Assembly (NCBI GenBank): GCA_029213075.1
Contig: JARGPO010000048.1
Location: forward strand, 33,318-97,317
Direction: 5' to 3'
DNA length: 64,000 bases
Origin: Legionellaceae bacterium
Lineage (GTDB): Bacteria; Pseudomonadota; Gammaproteobacteria; Legionellales; Legionellaceae
Made by a program: the position numbers and the translations under genes. Positions 31,583-41,001 of this stretch are shown in pieces. The notes under the pieces are model-generated. The model made no database searches. It was not told the DNA's origin and worked only from the letters and a program-made list of their open reading frames with translations. Positions within the stretch are counted from its first letter, which is position 1; the number at the start of each line of letters is the position of its first letter.

Positions 31583-32488
31583 TTAAGATTTACCACCTTT
31601 TACTACCCCATGATTAAAATAGTTGAAAAAGGCACTATTTTGATCTAGAACTAGCATATCATTTTTACTATTAAAGCTATTGGTATATGCCCTTAAGCTT
31701 CGGTAAAATGAAAAGAACTCTTTATTTTGACTAAAAGCATCTGCATATATTTCAGCAGCTTTTGCTTGGCTCTTAGCCTTAGTTATTTCACCTTCACTTT
31801 TAGCTGTGGCAAGTACAACAACTACTTGAGCATCAGCTTCAGCCTGAATTGCCTCCGCATTTGCATGCCCATCAGCGCGATGTCGATTGGCAATTTTTTG
31901 CATGTCCGCACGCATACGCTGATAAATAGCATTACTAGTATTCGCCGGTAGTTCAATACCTTTAATACGAACATCAACTACATGCATTCCTAGTTTTGAA
32001 GCCTGCTCTTCAGCTTTATCGCGTAACACATCCATGACATCATCTCGACCACCAGTTACAACATCTGAGATCGTTCTTTTACCAAACTGAGCTCGCAATA
32101 ATGTATTTAACTGCTGCTCAAGAAGAGTTTCAGCTTTAAACTCATTACCACTCGTCGCTTTAAAGTAACCAGCTATGTTATTGATTCTCCATTTAACATA
32201 GTAGTCAACCATTACGTCTTTTTTCTCTTTGGTTACAATTCTAGATGACTTAATGTCAAGAGTTTGAATCCTAGTATCAAAGATTCTAACACTTTCAATA
32301 AATGGCATTTTCAAATGAAAACCTGGCGATAAAACTAAAACATCATCTGGTTCTGATGATGCATGAACTATTTTACCTAAGCGTAAAAGTATTGCATGCT
32401 GACCTTGATTGATTGTGAAAGTACAAGCCGTGAAAAACAATAGAAGGAAAAAGCCAACTGATGCAAATATTAGTTTAGTTAAATTCAT
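31583..32488 (-). CDS. hflC: FtsH-modulating SPFH protein HflC
   Basis: The 301-aa inner-membrane protein has one N-terminal transmembrane segment (LIFASVGFFLLLFFTACTF) and a large periplasmic SPFH/band-7 domain. That domain is followed by a long coiled coil rich in Ala, Glu and Lys (ADGHANAEAIQAEADAQVVV). With HflK it forms the cage around FtsH that restrains membrane-protein degradation. Its ATG overlaps the hflK stop as TAATG, so synthesis is coupled. Confidence 0.94.
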   Translation of the reverse strand: MNLTKLIFASVGFFLLLFFTACTFTINQGQHAILLRLGKIVHASSEPDDVLVLSPGFHLKMPFIESVRIFDTRIQTLDIKSSRIVTKEKKDVMVDYYVKWRINNIAGYFKATSGNEFKAETLLEQQLNTLLRAQFGKRTISDVVTGGRDDVMDVLRDKAEEQASKLGMHVVDVRIKGIELPANTSNAIYQRMRADMQKIANRHRADGHANAEAIQAEADAQVVVVLATAKSEGEITKAKSQAKAAEIYADAFSQNKEFFSFYRSLRAYTNSFNSKNDMLVLDQNSAFFNYFNHGVVKGGKS

Positions 32489-33654
32489 TACGAAACCCTC
32501 CCTTCACGTTCCGAAGTTCTGGTTGTAGATCTACCATCAAGTAACATGCCACTACCTTGGCTATTACTACTACTTTTATAATTTTCTGGTTTAAGACCAC
32601 TTTCAAATGAAGTGCTAGTGCTATTAGCTTGTTGTTGACCGCCAATTATCTTATCCAGAGGTAAATACAGCATATTCCCCGACTTACCATCAACCACAAC
32701 TTTAGTAGAGCTACTCAAAACTGTCTGCATAGTATCCAAATACATCCTCTGTTGCATAACGTACGGAGCCTTATTATATTCTGGTAATAAAGCCAAGAAT
32801 TCCGCTGTTTCTCCTTTTGCGCGCAAGATAACTTGCGATGAATAAGCTTTTGCTTCTTCATAAATTCTTTTTGCATTACCTTCAGCAATTGGCACAACGC
32901 GTGCAGCATAAGCTCTTGCTTGCTCTTTAAAGCGCTTTTCATCTTCTTGAGCTTTAATCGCATCATCAAATGCGTCTTGAACGTTTTCAGGCGCTCTTGC
33001 TGGCTGCGGAGATACGTTTACTATTATGATACCAACCTTGTAGGAATCAAGTATTTTCACTAACGAGTCTTGCATGCTGTTACCCCAAGCATCACGACCT
33101 TCAGTTATTAATTGATCAAGAGTTGTGGTTCCAACCACTTGTCGAAGAGCACTAGAGGTTGCCTGACGAAGACTTTCTTCCGGATCAGCAACATTAAACA
33201 AATACTCTCTTAAGTCGCCTATTCGATACTGAACAGCAACAGACACGGAAACTAGGTTTTCATCTCTTGTGAGCATTTGCCCAGAGTATGAGTAATCTGC
33301 AACTCGAGAAACGTTATATGCTGATTTTGATGAAATAAAACGTGGAATCCAATGTGGTCCAGGACCAACAGTCTTAACGTATTTACCAAACCTTAGAACA
33401 ACCGCCTCTTCTGCAGGATCAATAATAAATATGCCTGACAAAGCCCAAAGTATTACCGCTACTATTAAAACAAGTCCAATTAAAAATCCACCCCCAGAAT
33501 CACCATCACCTGGACCTTTAGATTTTCCGCTAGGAATATTAATAAACTTCTTCCGTAGCATGGTCTGAAACTTTTTTAACGCTTCATCTAAGTCTGGTGG
33601 TTGATTTTTACCACCCCAAGGGTCTTTATCTTTACCCGGCTCATTCCAACCCAT
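32488..33654 (-). CDS. hflK: FtsH-modulating SPFH protein HflK
   Basis: The 388-aa partner of HflC starts MGWNEPGKDKDPWGG, aligning with the E. coli start MAWNQPG, and GGAG lies 6 bases before this ATG. The longer frame beginning 60 bases upstream has no such support. A Gly-rich stretch and a transmembrane helix (IGLVLIVAVILWALSGIFII) precede the SPFH domain (PAEEAVVLRFGKYVKT). A coiled coil and a Ser/Gly-rich tail complete the protein. Confidence 0.95.
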   Translation of the reverse strand: MGWNEPGKDKDPWGGKNQPPDLDEALKKFQTMLRKKFINIPSGKSKGPGDGDSGGGFLIGLVLIVAVILWALSGIFIIDPAEEAVVLRFGKYVKTVGPGPHWIPRFISSKSAYNVSRVADYSYSGQMLTRDENLVSVSVAVQYRIGDLREYLFNVADPEESLRQATSSALRQVVGTTTLDQLITEGRDAWGNSMQDSLVKILDSYKVGIIIVNVSPQPARAPENVQDAFDDAIKAQEDEKRFKEQARAYAARVVPIAEGNAKRIYEEAKAYSSQVILRAKGETAEFLALLPEYNKAPYVMQQRMYLDTMQTVLSSSTKVVVDGKSGNMLYLPLDKIIGGQQQANSTSTSFESGLKPENYKSSSNSQGSGMLLDGRSTTRTSEREGRVS

Positions 33655-33815
33655 GTATACTCCAACCTTATCCAAGAAACATAGAATTTTATGAGGTCTC
33701 ATTGATATAAGCAAGTTATCAAAACTTCATAAATGTTCATTTAATGCAAAACAAAGATAAATTGCTTTATTTTTCAATCAGATACATTGCGAAATTAAAC
33801 TTAAAAAGATAATGA

Positions 33816-34487
33816 TTATAACTTTAAATATTTTAAGTCCCAGACTCCATGCCCTAATTTCTCACCTCTTTGCTCAAACTTTGTGACCGGCCTAGTGTTT
33901 GGACGTGAAATGAACTCCTGATTAGGAGCAAGATTCTTAAGCAATGGTTCAGATGACAAAACACTATGCATATGCATTGCATAATCCTCCCAGTCAGTCG
34001 CGCAATGAATAAATCCATTCGGTTTTAACTTCATTACCAACAACTTGATAAACTCTGGCTGAATTAATCTACGTTTATTATGTTTCTTTTTATGCCATGG
34101 ATCAGGGAAGAAAATTTGCACACCAGACAAAGAGTTATCCGGAATATATTTATTTAAAACCTGCACAGCATCAAAATTAACAATACGTATGTTATCTATA
34201 TTACTATCATGAACATCAGCCGCCAAACGACCAACTCCAGCCACATGAACTTCTATCCCGATAAAATTAGTATCAGGGTTCTCTATAGCCATTTGCAGCA
34301 AAGAGGCCCCCATACCAAAACCTATTTCAACTACAATGTCTGCTTTTCTAGAGAACTCGGCTTCTAAATCCCAAGGTTCATCCTCTAGTGGCAAAGAATA
34401 TTTAGTAAGAAATTCATCAAATCCACGTTGCTGGCGGGGACTCATTCTCCCCGCTCGTAATACAAAGCTTTTAATTGTTCGTCGCAT
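33816..34487 (-). CDS. trmB: tRNA (guanine-N7-)-methyltransferase
   Basis: Makes m7G46 in tRNA. The 223-aa Rossmann enzyme has the SAM loop VVEIGFGMGASLLQMA, the acidic FIGIEVH strand and the hallmark FFPDPWHKKKHNKRRLIQ. It ends with the TKFEQRGEKLGHGVWDL block. The length is typical. It begins 3 bases after the fumC stop, so the two are probably co-transcribed. Confidence 0.96.
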   Translation of the reverse strand: MRRTIKSFVLRAGRMSPRQQRGFDEFLTKYSLPLEDEPWDLEAEFSRKADIVVEIGFGMGASLLQMAIENPDTNFIGIEVHVAGVGRLAADVHDSNIDNIRIVNFDAVQVLNKYIPDNSLSGVQIFFPDPWHKKKHNKRRLIQPEFIKLLVMKLKPNGFIHCATDWEDYAMHMHSVLSSEPLLKNLAPNQEFISRPNTRPVTKFEQRGEKLGHGVWDLKYLKL

Positions 34488-34490
34488 TAG

Positions 34491-35885
34491 TTAGTCCTGT
34501 GGCTTAGTCATAGCTTCAGGATTAACAAATTCGTCGAATTGCTCAGCAGTTAAGAGTCCAAGTTCAATAGCTGCGTCTTTAAGAGATGAACCATCATGAT
34601 GAGCTTTTTTCGCGATGCTTGCAGCTTTGTCATAACCGATGTGTGGATTTAAAGCGGTAACTAACATTAATGAATTATGTAAGTAATCATCAATAACTTT
34701 TTTATTGGCAACTAGACCCTCAACACAAAACTCTTGAAAAGACACACAAGTATCCGATAATAAATTTAGAGAATGTAAAACATTAAAAACCATGACTGGC
34801 TTATATACATTTAACTCGAAATTACCCTGACTTCCAGCTACTCCAACTGTTGTATCATTTCCTATAACTTGCGTCGCAACCATAGTCATTGCTTCAGCCT
34901 GTGTAGGATTCACTTTTCCTGGCATAATTGATGAGCCGGGCTCATTTTCAGGTAAAGAAAGCTCACCAATACCACATCTAGGTCCAGATCCTAACCATCT
35001 TAAATCGTTTGCAATCTTCATTAAAGCGCAAGCAAGCGTTTTAAGTGCACCATGGGTAATTACTAATCCTTCATGGGATGCAAGCTCCATGAATTTATTT
35101 TTAGCAGATACAAAAGGCAGGCCTGTGAGCTTTGCTATTTCCGCGGCTGATTTCTTGGCAAATTCAGGATGAGTATTTAGGCCAGTTCCTACTGCTGTGC
35201 CTCCTAGTGCAAGCTCGTACAGCTCAGGTAGAACTTGTTCTATACGAACCATACAAGCATCCAGTTGCGCCACATAACCAGAAAACTCTTGTCCTAAAGT
35301 AATCGGCACCGCATCTTGCAAGTGAGTACGTCCAATTTTAACAATCTTGTCAAATTCTTGCATTTTAGCAGCTAGACCATCTCGTAGTATGCGCACACAA
35401 GGAATAAGTTTGTTTTTTATAGCCACAGCAACAGCAATATGCATGGCTGTTGGAAATGTATCATTAGATGACTGTGATTTATTAACATCATCATTAGGAT
35501 GAACAGGAGTTTTACTTCCCATTTCACCACCAGACATTTCAATAGCCCGATTAGATATTACTTCATTAACATTCATATTAGATTGAGTACCACTCCCAGT
35601 CTGCCAAACATGCAATGGGAAATGCTCATCTAGCATTCCGGTACTAACTTCATCAGCAGCCTTAACAATTAACTCCATCTTGGCTTTATCAAGCTTGCCT
35701 AAGTTACAATTGGTTATTGCCGCCGCTTTTTTTAATATTCCAAGCGAGTGAATTACCTCTATTGGTATAAGATCCTGGCCAATATTAAAATGGTGAAGTG
35801 AGCGCTCTGTTTGTGCACCCCAATATTTATCAGCCGGAACTTCTATACTGCCCATACTGTCAGTTTCTACTCTAATTTTAGTCAT
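34491..35885 (-). CDS. fumC: Class II fumarase
   Basis: Oxygen-stable fumarate hydratase of the TCA cycle. The 464-aa protein has the N-terminal [15 protein letters not shown] segment and [15 protein letters not shown]. It also has the catalytic [17 protein letters not shown] block with its histidine, and the superfamily signature [13 protein letters not shown]. The length matches E. coli FumC (467). It is divergent from rsmE across 93 bases. Confidence 0.97.
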   Translation of the reverse strand: MTKIRVETDSMGSIEVPADKYWGAQTERSLHHFNIGQDLIPIEVIHSLGILKKAAAITNCNLGKLDKAKMELIVKAADEVSTGMLDEHFPLHVWQTGSGTQSNMNVNEVISNRAIEMSGGEMGSKTPVHPNDDVNKSQSSNDTFPTAMHIAVAVAIKNKLIPCVRILRDGLAAKMQEFDKIVKIGRTHLQDAVPITLGQEFSGYVAQLDACMVRIEQVLPELYELALGGTAVGTGLNTHPEFAKKSAAEIAKLTGLPFVSAKNKFMELASHEGLVITHGALKTLACALMKIANDLRWLGSGPRCGIGELSLPENEPGSSIMPGKVNPTQAEAMTMVATQVIGNDTTVGVAGSQGNFELNVYKPVMVFNVLHSLNLLSDTCVSFQEFCVEGLVANKKVIDDYLHNSLMLVTALNPHIGYDKAASIAKKAHHDGSSLKDAAIELGLLTAEQFDEFVNPEAMTKPQD

Positions 35886-35978
35886 TCAATTTATTCCATG
35901 AAAATTTTAAAGATCTATATTAACATAGGCTTAAGCAATACTGTATGATAGAAAAATCTTTAATATTGACATATATCT

Positions 35979-36707
35979 ATGCGCTTAATTCGTATTTACC
36001 AAAGTGGAAATCATTTACCGGGGCAGATTATCTCCTTATCTGAGTCAGCAAGTCAACATGTTGGGCGAGTATTACGCATGAGACCTGGCGACAGTCTTAA
36101 TTTATTTGATGGAACTAACCATGAATACCCATCGACAATATCAGCTATAAACAAGCGTGAAGTTATGGTTGAAATTAATCAAAAAAACTTTGTTAGTCGC
36201 GAATCAAATATACAAGTTAACTTGGCTCAGGCAATATCCAAAGGAGACAAAATGGAGTTGGTTGTCCAAAAAGCTGTTGAACTTGGGGTTACAACTATCA
36301 ACCCTCTTATAACCAAACGTTGCGGCATTAATCTTGATGAAAAAAGAATTAGTAAAAAACAACACCAGTGGCAATCAATAGCAATTGCAGCCTGTGAACA
36401 ATCCGGTAGAAACCAAGTACCTATTATAGAAAAACCCCTTCTACTCTCTGAATATTTAACCATCTGTCAGGCAGAAAATAAGTTTGTTCTATACCCTAAA
36501 GCTTGTAAAACATGGCGAGAATACAAAGGTATAAATAAAAACATAGCATTGCTAATTGGCCCAGAGGGTGGTCTTGATGAAGAAGAAATAACTCAGGCCG
36601 AAAAGCATAACTTTCAACCATTAAGCTTGGGGCCAAGAGTTTTGCGTACAGAAACGGCTGCGATTACTGCAATAAGTATTCTTCAAGCAGTTTACGGTGA
36701 CTTATAA
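35979..36707 (+). CDS. rsmE: 16S rRNA (uracil1498-N3)-methyltransferase
   Basis: The 242-aa SPOUT-class enzyme starts MRLIRIYQSGNH. It has an N-terminal PUA-like domain (QHVGRVLRMRPGDSLNLFDG), the QKAVELGVTTINPL block, and the deep-knot motif LLIGPEGGLDEEEI followed by LSLGPRVLRTETA. The length is typical. It is followed 29 bases later by the urocanase gene, so they may share a transcript. Confidence 0.95.
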   Translation: MRLIRIYQSGNHLPGQIISLSESASQHVGRVLRMRPGDSLNLFDGTNHEYPSTISAINKREVMVEINQKNFVSRESNIQVNLAQAISKGDKMELVVQKAVELGVTTINPLITKRCGINLDEKRISKKQHQWQSIAIAACEQSGRNQVPIIEKPLLLSEYLTICQAENKFVLYPKACKTWREYKGINKNIALLIGPEGGLDEEEITQAEKHNFQPLSLGPRVLRTETAAITAISILQAVYGDL

Positions 36708-36736
36708 ATTTAAAAATTAATATCTAGGGATAAATA

Positions 36737-38743
36737 ATGACTGATTTTAAAGAACAAATACTTGCTGGGATTCCTGATACACTACCTCCAACAAAACCAT
36801 ACGATCAAACTGCAAGCCATGCTCCTAAACGCAAGGACTGCTTAAGTGATCCAGATAAAAAATTGGCCATCCAAAATGCCCTGCGATATTTTGATGCTAG
36901 TATGCATCCTGTTCTAGCCAAAGAGTTTGCCGAGGAATTAAAAATATACGGGCGTATTTACATGCATAGGTTTCGCCCAACATATGCCATGCATGCTCGA
37001 CCTATCCATGAATACCCATATAAATCTGAAAAATCCGCGGCGATTATGGTTATGATTCAAAATAACTTAGATCCCGCCGTTGCCCAGCATCCACATGAAC
37101 TAATTACGTATGGCGGAAATGGGGCTTCGTTTCAAAACTGGGCCCAATATCTTTTGTGTATGAGATATTTGGCTATCATGACTGATGATCAAACACTAGT
37201 ATTAAATTCGGGGCATCCATTAGGGCTATTTCCATCTAGTAAAAATGCACCTAATCTTATATTAACCAATGGTATGATGATTCCTAATTACTCTAAAGCC
37301 GATGATCTAGAGCGCTTTAACGCTCTTGGAGTAACTCAATATGGACAAATGACAGCTGGCTCATTTATGTATATTGGACCTCAAGGGATTGTACATGGTA
37401 CAACCATCACCCTTCTAAATGCTGGTCGAAAAATTGCTATTAATAATGAGAGTTTAGCTGGAAAAATATTTGTATCTTCTGGTCTTGGGGGCATGTCTGG
37501 TGCCCAAGCTAAAGCTTCTGTAATTGCTGGAGCAATAGGAGTTATTGCTGAAATAAATCCTGAAGTCATACATAAACGTCATTCGCAAGGTTGGGTTGAT
37601 GAGGTTTTCAGTGATTTAGATCTTTTAAATAAACGCATCGAGAAAGCTCGTCTTAATAAAGAAGCAGTATCCATTGCATATCTTGGAAATATTGTTGACC
37701 TATGGGAGTACCTAGCAAAAAACAAAATAAAAGTTGAGCTAGGCTCAGATCAAACATCACTACATAATCCATGGTCAGGCGGATACTACCCAGCAGACCT
37801 GCGATTTGAAGATGCTAAATCTCTTATCGCAAGTGATCCAGATCTCTTTAAAAAATACGTTCAAAAAAGTTTAATTAGACAAGTTGCGGCAATTAACCAA
37901 CTATCTGAAAATGGTATGTACTTCTTTGATTATGGTAATGCCTTTTTGCTCGAGTCAAGCCGCGCAGGTGCAGATATTATGAAAGATAGTGATGATTTTA
38001 AATACCAATCTTATGTACAAGATATCATGGGCCCTATGTGTTTTGACTATGGCTTTGGACCATTTCGCTGGGTTTGTTCATCTGGGCTAGATAAAGATTT
38101 AGACACGACTGACAATCTTGCAGCATCGGTTCTCGAAGATCTTGCCTTAAATGCACCTAAAGATATATCTAAGCAACTAAGTGACAATATTCATTGGATA
38201 AAATCTGCAAAAGAAAATAATATGGTCGTTGGCTCAAAAGCTAGAATTTTATACGCTGATGCACAAGGTAGAATAAAAATAGCCAAAGCATTTAATAAAG
38301 CAATTAGAGAAGGTAAAATATCTGGGCCTATTATTTTAGGAAGAGATCATCACGACGTATCAGGTACGGACTCTCCATATCGAGAAACATCAAATATCTA
38401 TGATGGCTCACAATTTACAGCAGATATGTCAATACAAAATGTCATCGGTGATGCTTGTCGAGGAGCAAGCTGGGTCTCTATTCATAATGGCGGTGGTGTA
38501 GGTTTTGGTGAAGTTGTCAATGGCGGCTTTGGGATGGTTATCGATGGTTCTAGTGATGCTGACCACAACATAGAATCCATGTTGTTTTGGGATGTTAACA
38601 ATGGCATTGCCAGAAGAAGCTGGGCTAGAAATACTGGTGCAATGGAAGCAATCAAAAGAGCCATGTTAAATGAACCCAAATTATCTGTCACAATGCCTAA
38701 TTTAGTTGATGATGCTATTTTGGAAGAGCTTTCCATGTTATAA
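36737..38743 (+). CDS. hutU: Urocanate hydratase, long form
   Basis: NAD-dependent conversion of urocanate to imidazolonepropionate in histidine catabolism. The 668-aa protein has ITYGGNGASFQNWAQYLLCM, SGHPLGLFPS, the NAD-binding SSGLGGMSGAQAKA, IVDLWEYLA and the C-terminal block WVSIHNGGGVGFGEVVNGG. It is about 110 residues longer than the classical Pseudomonas HutU and close to the long form of animals and some bacteria. The extra length is at the N-terminus plus internal insertions. No other hut gene is in the window. An AGGGA ribosome-binding site precedes the ATG. Confidence 0.92.
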   Translation: MTDFKEQILAGIPDTLPPTKPYDQTASHAPKRKDCLSDPDKKLAIQNALRYFDASMHPVLAKEFAEELKIYGRIYMHRFRPTYAMHARPIHEYPYKSEKSAAIMVMIQNNLDPAVAQHPHELITYGGNGASFQNWAQYLLCMRYLAIMTDDQTLVLNSGHPLGLFPSSKNAPNLILTNGMMIPNYSKADDLERFNALGVTQYGQMTAGSFMYIGPQGIVHGTTITLLNAGRKIAINNESLAGKIFVSSGLGGMSGAQAKASVIAGAIGVIAEINPEVIHKRHSQGWVDEVFSDLDLLNKRIEKARLNKEAVSIAYLGNIVDLWEYLAKNKIKVELGSDQTSLHNPWSGGYYPADLRFEDAKSLIASDPDLFKKYVQKSLIRQVAAINQLSENGMYFFDYGNAFLLESSRAGADIMKDSDDFKYQSYVQDIMGPMCFDYGFGPFRWVCSSGLDKDLDTTDNLAASVLEDLALNAPKDISKQLSDNIHWIKSAKENNMVVGSKARILYADAQGRIKIAKAFNKAIREGKISGPIILGRDHHDVSGTDSPYRETSNIYDGSQFTADMSIQNVIGDACRGASWVSIHNGGGVGFGEVVNGGFGMVIDGSSDADHNIESMLFWDVNNGIARRSWARNTGAMEAIKRAMLNEPKLSVTMPNLVDDAILEELSML

Positions 38744-38777
38744 TCTGTTTTATATTTTTACAAGAGATTTTAAAACA

Positions 38778-40358
38778 GTGATCGCATTAAACTCCGTAGG
38801 AATGACCTTTGGTCTTAAATTGCTATTTTTTGATGTTAACTTAAACCTTAACAGCGGTAACTCATATGCCCTAGTTGGAGCAAATGGTTGTGGAAAGTCA
38901 ACTTTTTTTAAACTTGTTACCGGTGAAGAAGAACTAAGTTCCGGTGATATTGTAATCCCCAAAGATGCAACTATTGGCTGGCTCAAACAAGATCAGTTCA
39001 AATATGAAGACACCCCTATTCAAGATATAGTCTTACAAGGCAAAATGGGGCTTTGGGAAGCTCTTCAAGAAAAAGAAGAAATTCTTTCATCAGAAGACTG
39101 GGATGATGCTAAAGGATTAAGGTTTGGTGAGCTTGAGGAAACAATTTTCCATTATGATGGCTATAACGCCACAACTGAAGTAGCACGCATTCTAACTGGA
39201 CTAGGTGTTGCTCCCGAGTATCACACAAAACCATTAAAAGAGCTCTCTGGTGGATATAAGCTGAGAGTTTTACTCGGAAAAACACTCTTTCAATCTCCAT
39301 CAATTCTTCTCTTAGATGAGCCAACAAACCATTTGGATATTGTATCCATCAAATGGCTTGAGGATTACCTAAAATCTACTTTTAAAGGATTACTCATATT
39401 TATATCTCATGATGTGGAGTTCATAAATAACGTTGCAACTTCAATCCTAGATATAGATTACGGTGAAATAAGAAAGTACCCAGGCCAATACGATAAGTTT
39501 TTAGCTGAAAAAGCATTAATTCAAGAGCAAAAAAGCATTGAGAAAAAAAGTGCTGAAGAAAAAGTTGCGCATCTTCAAAAGTTTGTTGACAGATTTGGTG
39601 CTAAAGCATCAAAAGCTTCTCTTGCCAGATCAAGACAAAAAATGATTGATAGGATTGAAATACCTGATATAGTGAATTCTTCAAGAGTTTCGCCAACTTT
39701 TACTTTTACACCAAAAAGACCATCCGCAAAATCTGTTTGCAAATTACAATCAATCACTAAGTCATTTAAAGGCAAACAGCTATTTAAAAATTTCAACTAT
39801 GAAATTCACCGACAAGATAAAATTGCAATACTCGGTGTTAATGGCCGCGGTAAGTCAACCTTAATTAAAATTTTAATGGGGATAGTTAGCGCTGATGAAG
39901 GAGACTTTACTTGGGGTAATGAAGTAAAAATAAGCTATTTCTCTCAAGACCATCATGAACTATTAAACCAATCTCAAAGTGCTCTAGATTGGTTACATGA
40001 TAATGTATCAGGCACAAATGATCAGCAAGTACGAAAAATGCTTGGTCAAATGCTATTTACAAAGGACGAAGTTCATAAAAATGTTTTATCCTTAAGTGGT
40101 GGGGAATCAGCACGGCTGCTACTTGCAAAGGTCATGCTCGATGCACCGAACGTCTTAATCTTAGATGAGCCAACCAATCACATGGATATAGAAACAATAG
40201 AAGTATTAGCAAAAGCTTTAGCTAAATTTACTGGTACGATTATATTTGTAAGTCATAATCGCTACTTTACCCAAAAGATAGCTAATCGAGTTTTATACTT
40301 TACTGAAGGCAAAGGTTTAAGGGACTTTAAAGGTCGTTACTCAGAAATGGAGCTATAA
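38778..40358 (+). CDS. ABC-F family ATPase, YbiT-like
   Basis: The 526-aa soluble protein has two ABC domains and no membrane part. Domain 1 has Walker A GANGCGKST, signature LSGGYKLR and Walker B LLLDEPTNHLD. Domain 2 has GVNGRGKST, LSGGESARLL and LILDEPTNHMD. The interdomain linker is basic and helical, as in ribosome-associated ABC-F factors. The opening (VIALNSVGMTFGLKLLFFDV) aligns best with YbiT. The GTG at 38778 is chosen because family members start there. An ATG 24 codons earlier lies inside the urocanase gene. Likely acts on ribosomal tRNA positioning. Confidence 0.9.
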   Translation: MIALNSVGMTFGLKLLFFDVNLNLNSGNSYALVGANGCGKSTFFKLVTGEEELSSGDIVIPKDATIGWLKQDQFKYEDTPIQDIVLQGKMGLWEALQEKEEILSSEDWDDAKGLRFGELEETIFHYDGYNATTEVARILTGLGVAPEYHTKPLKELSGGYKLRVLLGKTLFQSPSILLLDEPTNHLDIVSIKWLEDYLKSTFKGLLIFISHDVEFINNVATSILDIDYGEIRKYPGQYDKFLAEKALIQEQKSIEKKSAEEKVAHLQKFVDRFGAKASKASLARSRQKMIDRIEIPDIVNSSRVSPTFTFTPKRPSAKSVCKLQSITKSFKGKQLFKNFNYEIHRQDKIAILGVNGRGKSTLIKILMGIVSADEGDFTWGNEVKISYFSQDHHELLNQSQSALDWLHDNVSGTNDQQVRKMLGQMLFTKDEVHKNVLSLSGGESARLLLAKVMLDAPNVLILDEPTNHMDIETIEVLAKALAKFTGTIIFVSHNRYFTQKIANRVLYFTEGKGLRDFKGRYSEMEL

Positions 40359-40427
40359 ACTCCTATACGATTTTCACCATCTCTATAGTTTACATAAATT
40401 GATTTTGCGACGCTAAAACTAAAATAT

Positions 40428-40472
40428 ACTAGGGTCTGTTGACGATTGGGGTGCGAGTCAACAGACCCTAGT
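40428..40472. repeat. 16-bp perfect inverted repeat after the ABC-F gene
   Basis: ACTAGGGTCTGTTGAC at 40428-40443 is exactly complementary to GTCAACAGACCCTAGT at 40457-40472, with a 13-base loop. It begins 70 bases after the stop codon. The stem is strong but no T tract follows, so it is either a factor-assisted terminator or an insertion-sequence terminus left as a back-to-back pair. The sequence from here to 40634 contains nothing else recognisable. Confidence 0.75.
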
Positions 40473-40634
40473 CTAAGCTCGCAGAATCACCAACTCCAAA
40501 AGCACAGTTATTCCTCTAAAAACAACCACCCCAAGATTATTCTTACATCATTTCAAGAGATATCTTACACGTTAATAATCCTTTGTATCTATCCTACAGT
40601 GTGTCAAAAAGGTAAACTTCTCCTAGTACAGAAT

Positions 40635-40861
40635 GATAGGGATTATCTGACAGGATGTCATAAGAGATGTTTTTTTGTACGGGAAGACGATAAGGATTAT
40701 CGGACAGGATGTCACAGAAGGATTTATTGTAAGGGATGATAGGGATTATCTGACAAGGATGTCATAGAGGGATTTATTACAAGGATGATAAGGATTATCT
40801 GACAAGATGTCACAGGAAGATTTAGTGTAAGGGATGATAAGGATTATCTGACAGGATGTCA
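40635..40861. repeat. 49-bp tandem array of paired dyads (5 units)
   Basis: Five units start with GATTATC at 40641, 40695, 40744, 40793 and 40842, a spacing of 54 then 49, 49, 49. Each unit holds two adjacent 13-bp dyads with a GGA centre: GATAAGGATTATC and TGACAGGATGTCA. Some units have single-base variants or one inserted A. The remaining about 20 bases (AGAAGGATTTATTGTAAGG) are also similar between units, so they are not CRISPR spacers. Open frames crossing the array are by-products of the repeat. The gap continues to 41001 without a gene. Confidence 0.85.
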
Positions 40862-41001
40862 CTATGATAAGTAGGTCTGTAGATACGCTGGATATTGCAG
40901 GCCTACTGAAACGAATTATTTTGCAGGACGCAAGGCAAAGGATTTGCACCGCTGCAGGGAAGCAGCACTTTTACAATATTAGTAAAAGGTTTTTTTATAA
41001 C

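Noticed and set aside
40635..40861. CRISPR array
   Set aside because: The intervals between the conserved dyads are themselves similar from unit to unit and only about 20 bases long. There is no leader or cas gene.
40446..40949. Open frames of 67-97 codons across the tandem array
   Set aside because: Both strands stay open only because of the repeat periodicity; no ribosome-binding site or protein-like composition.
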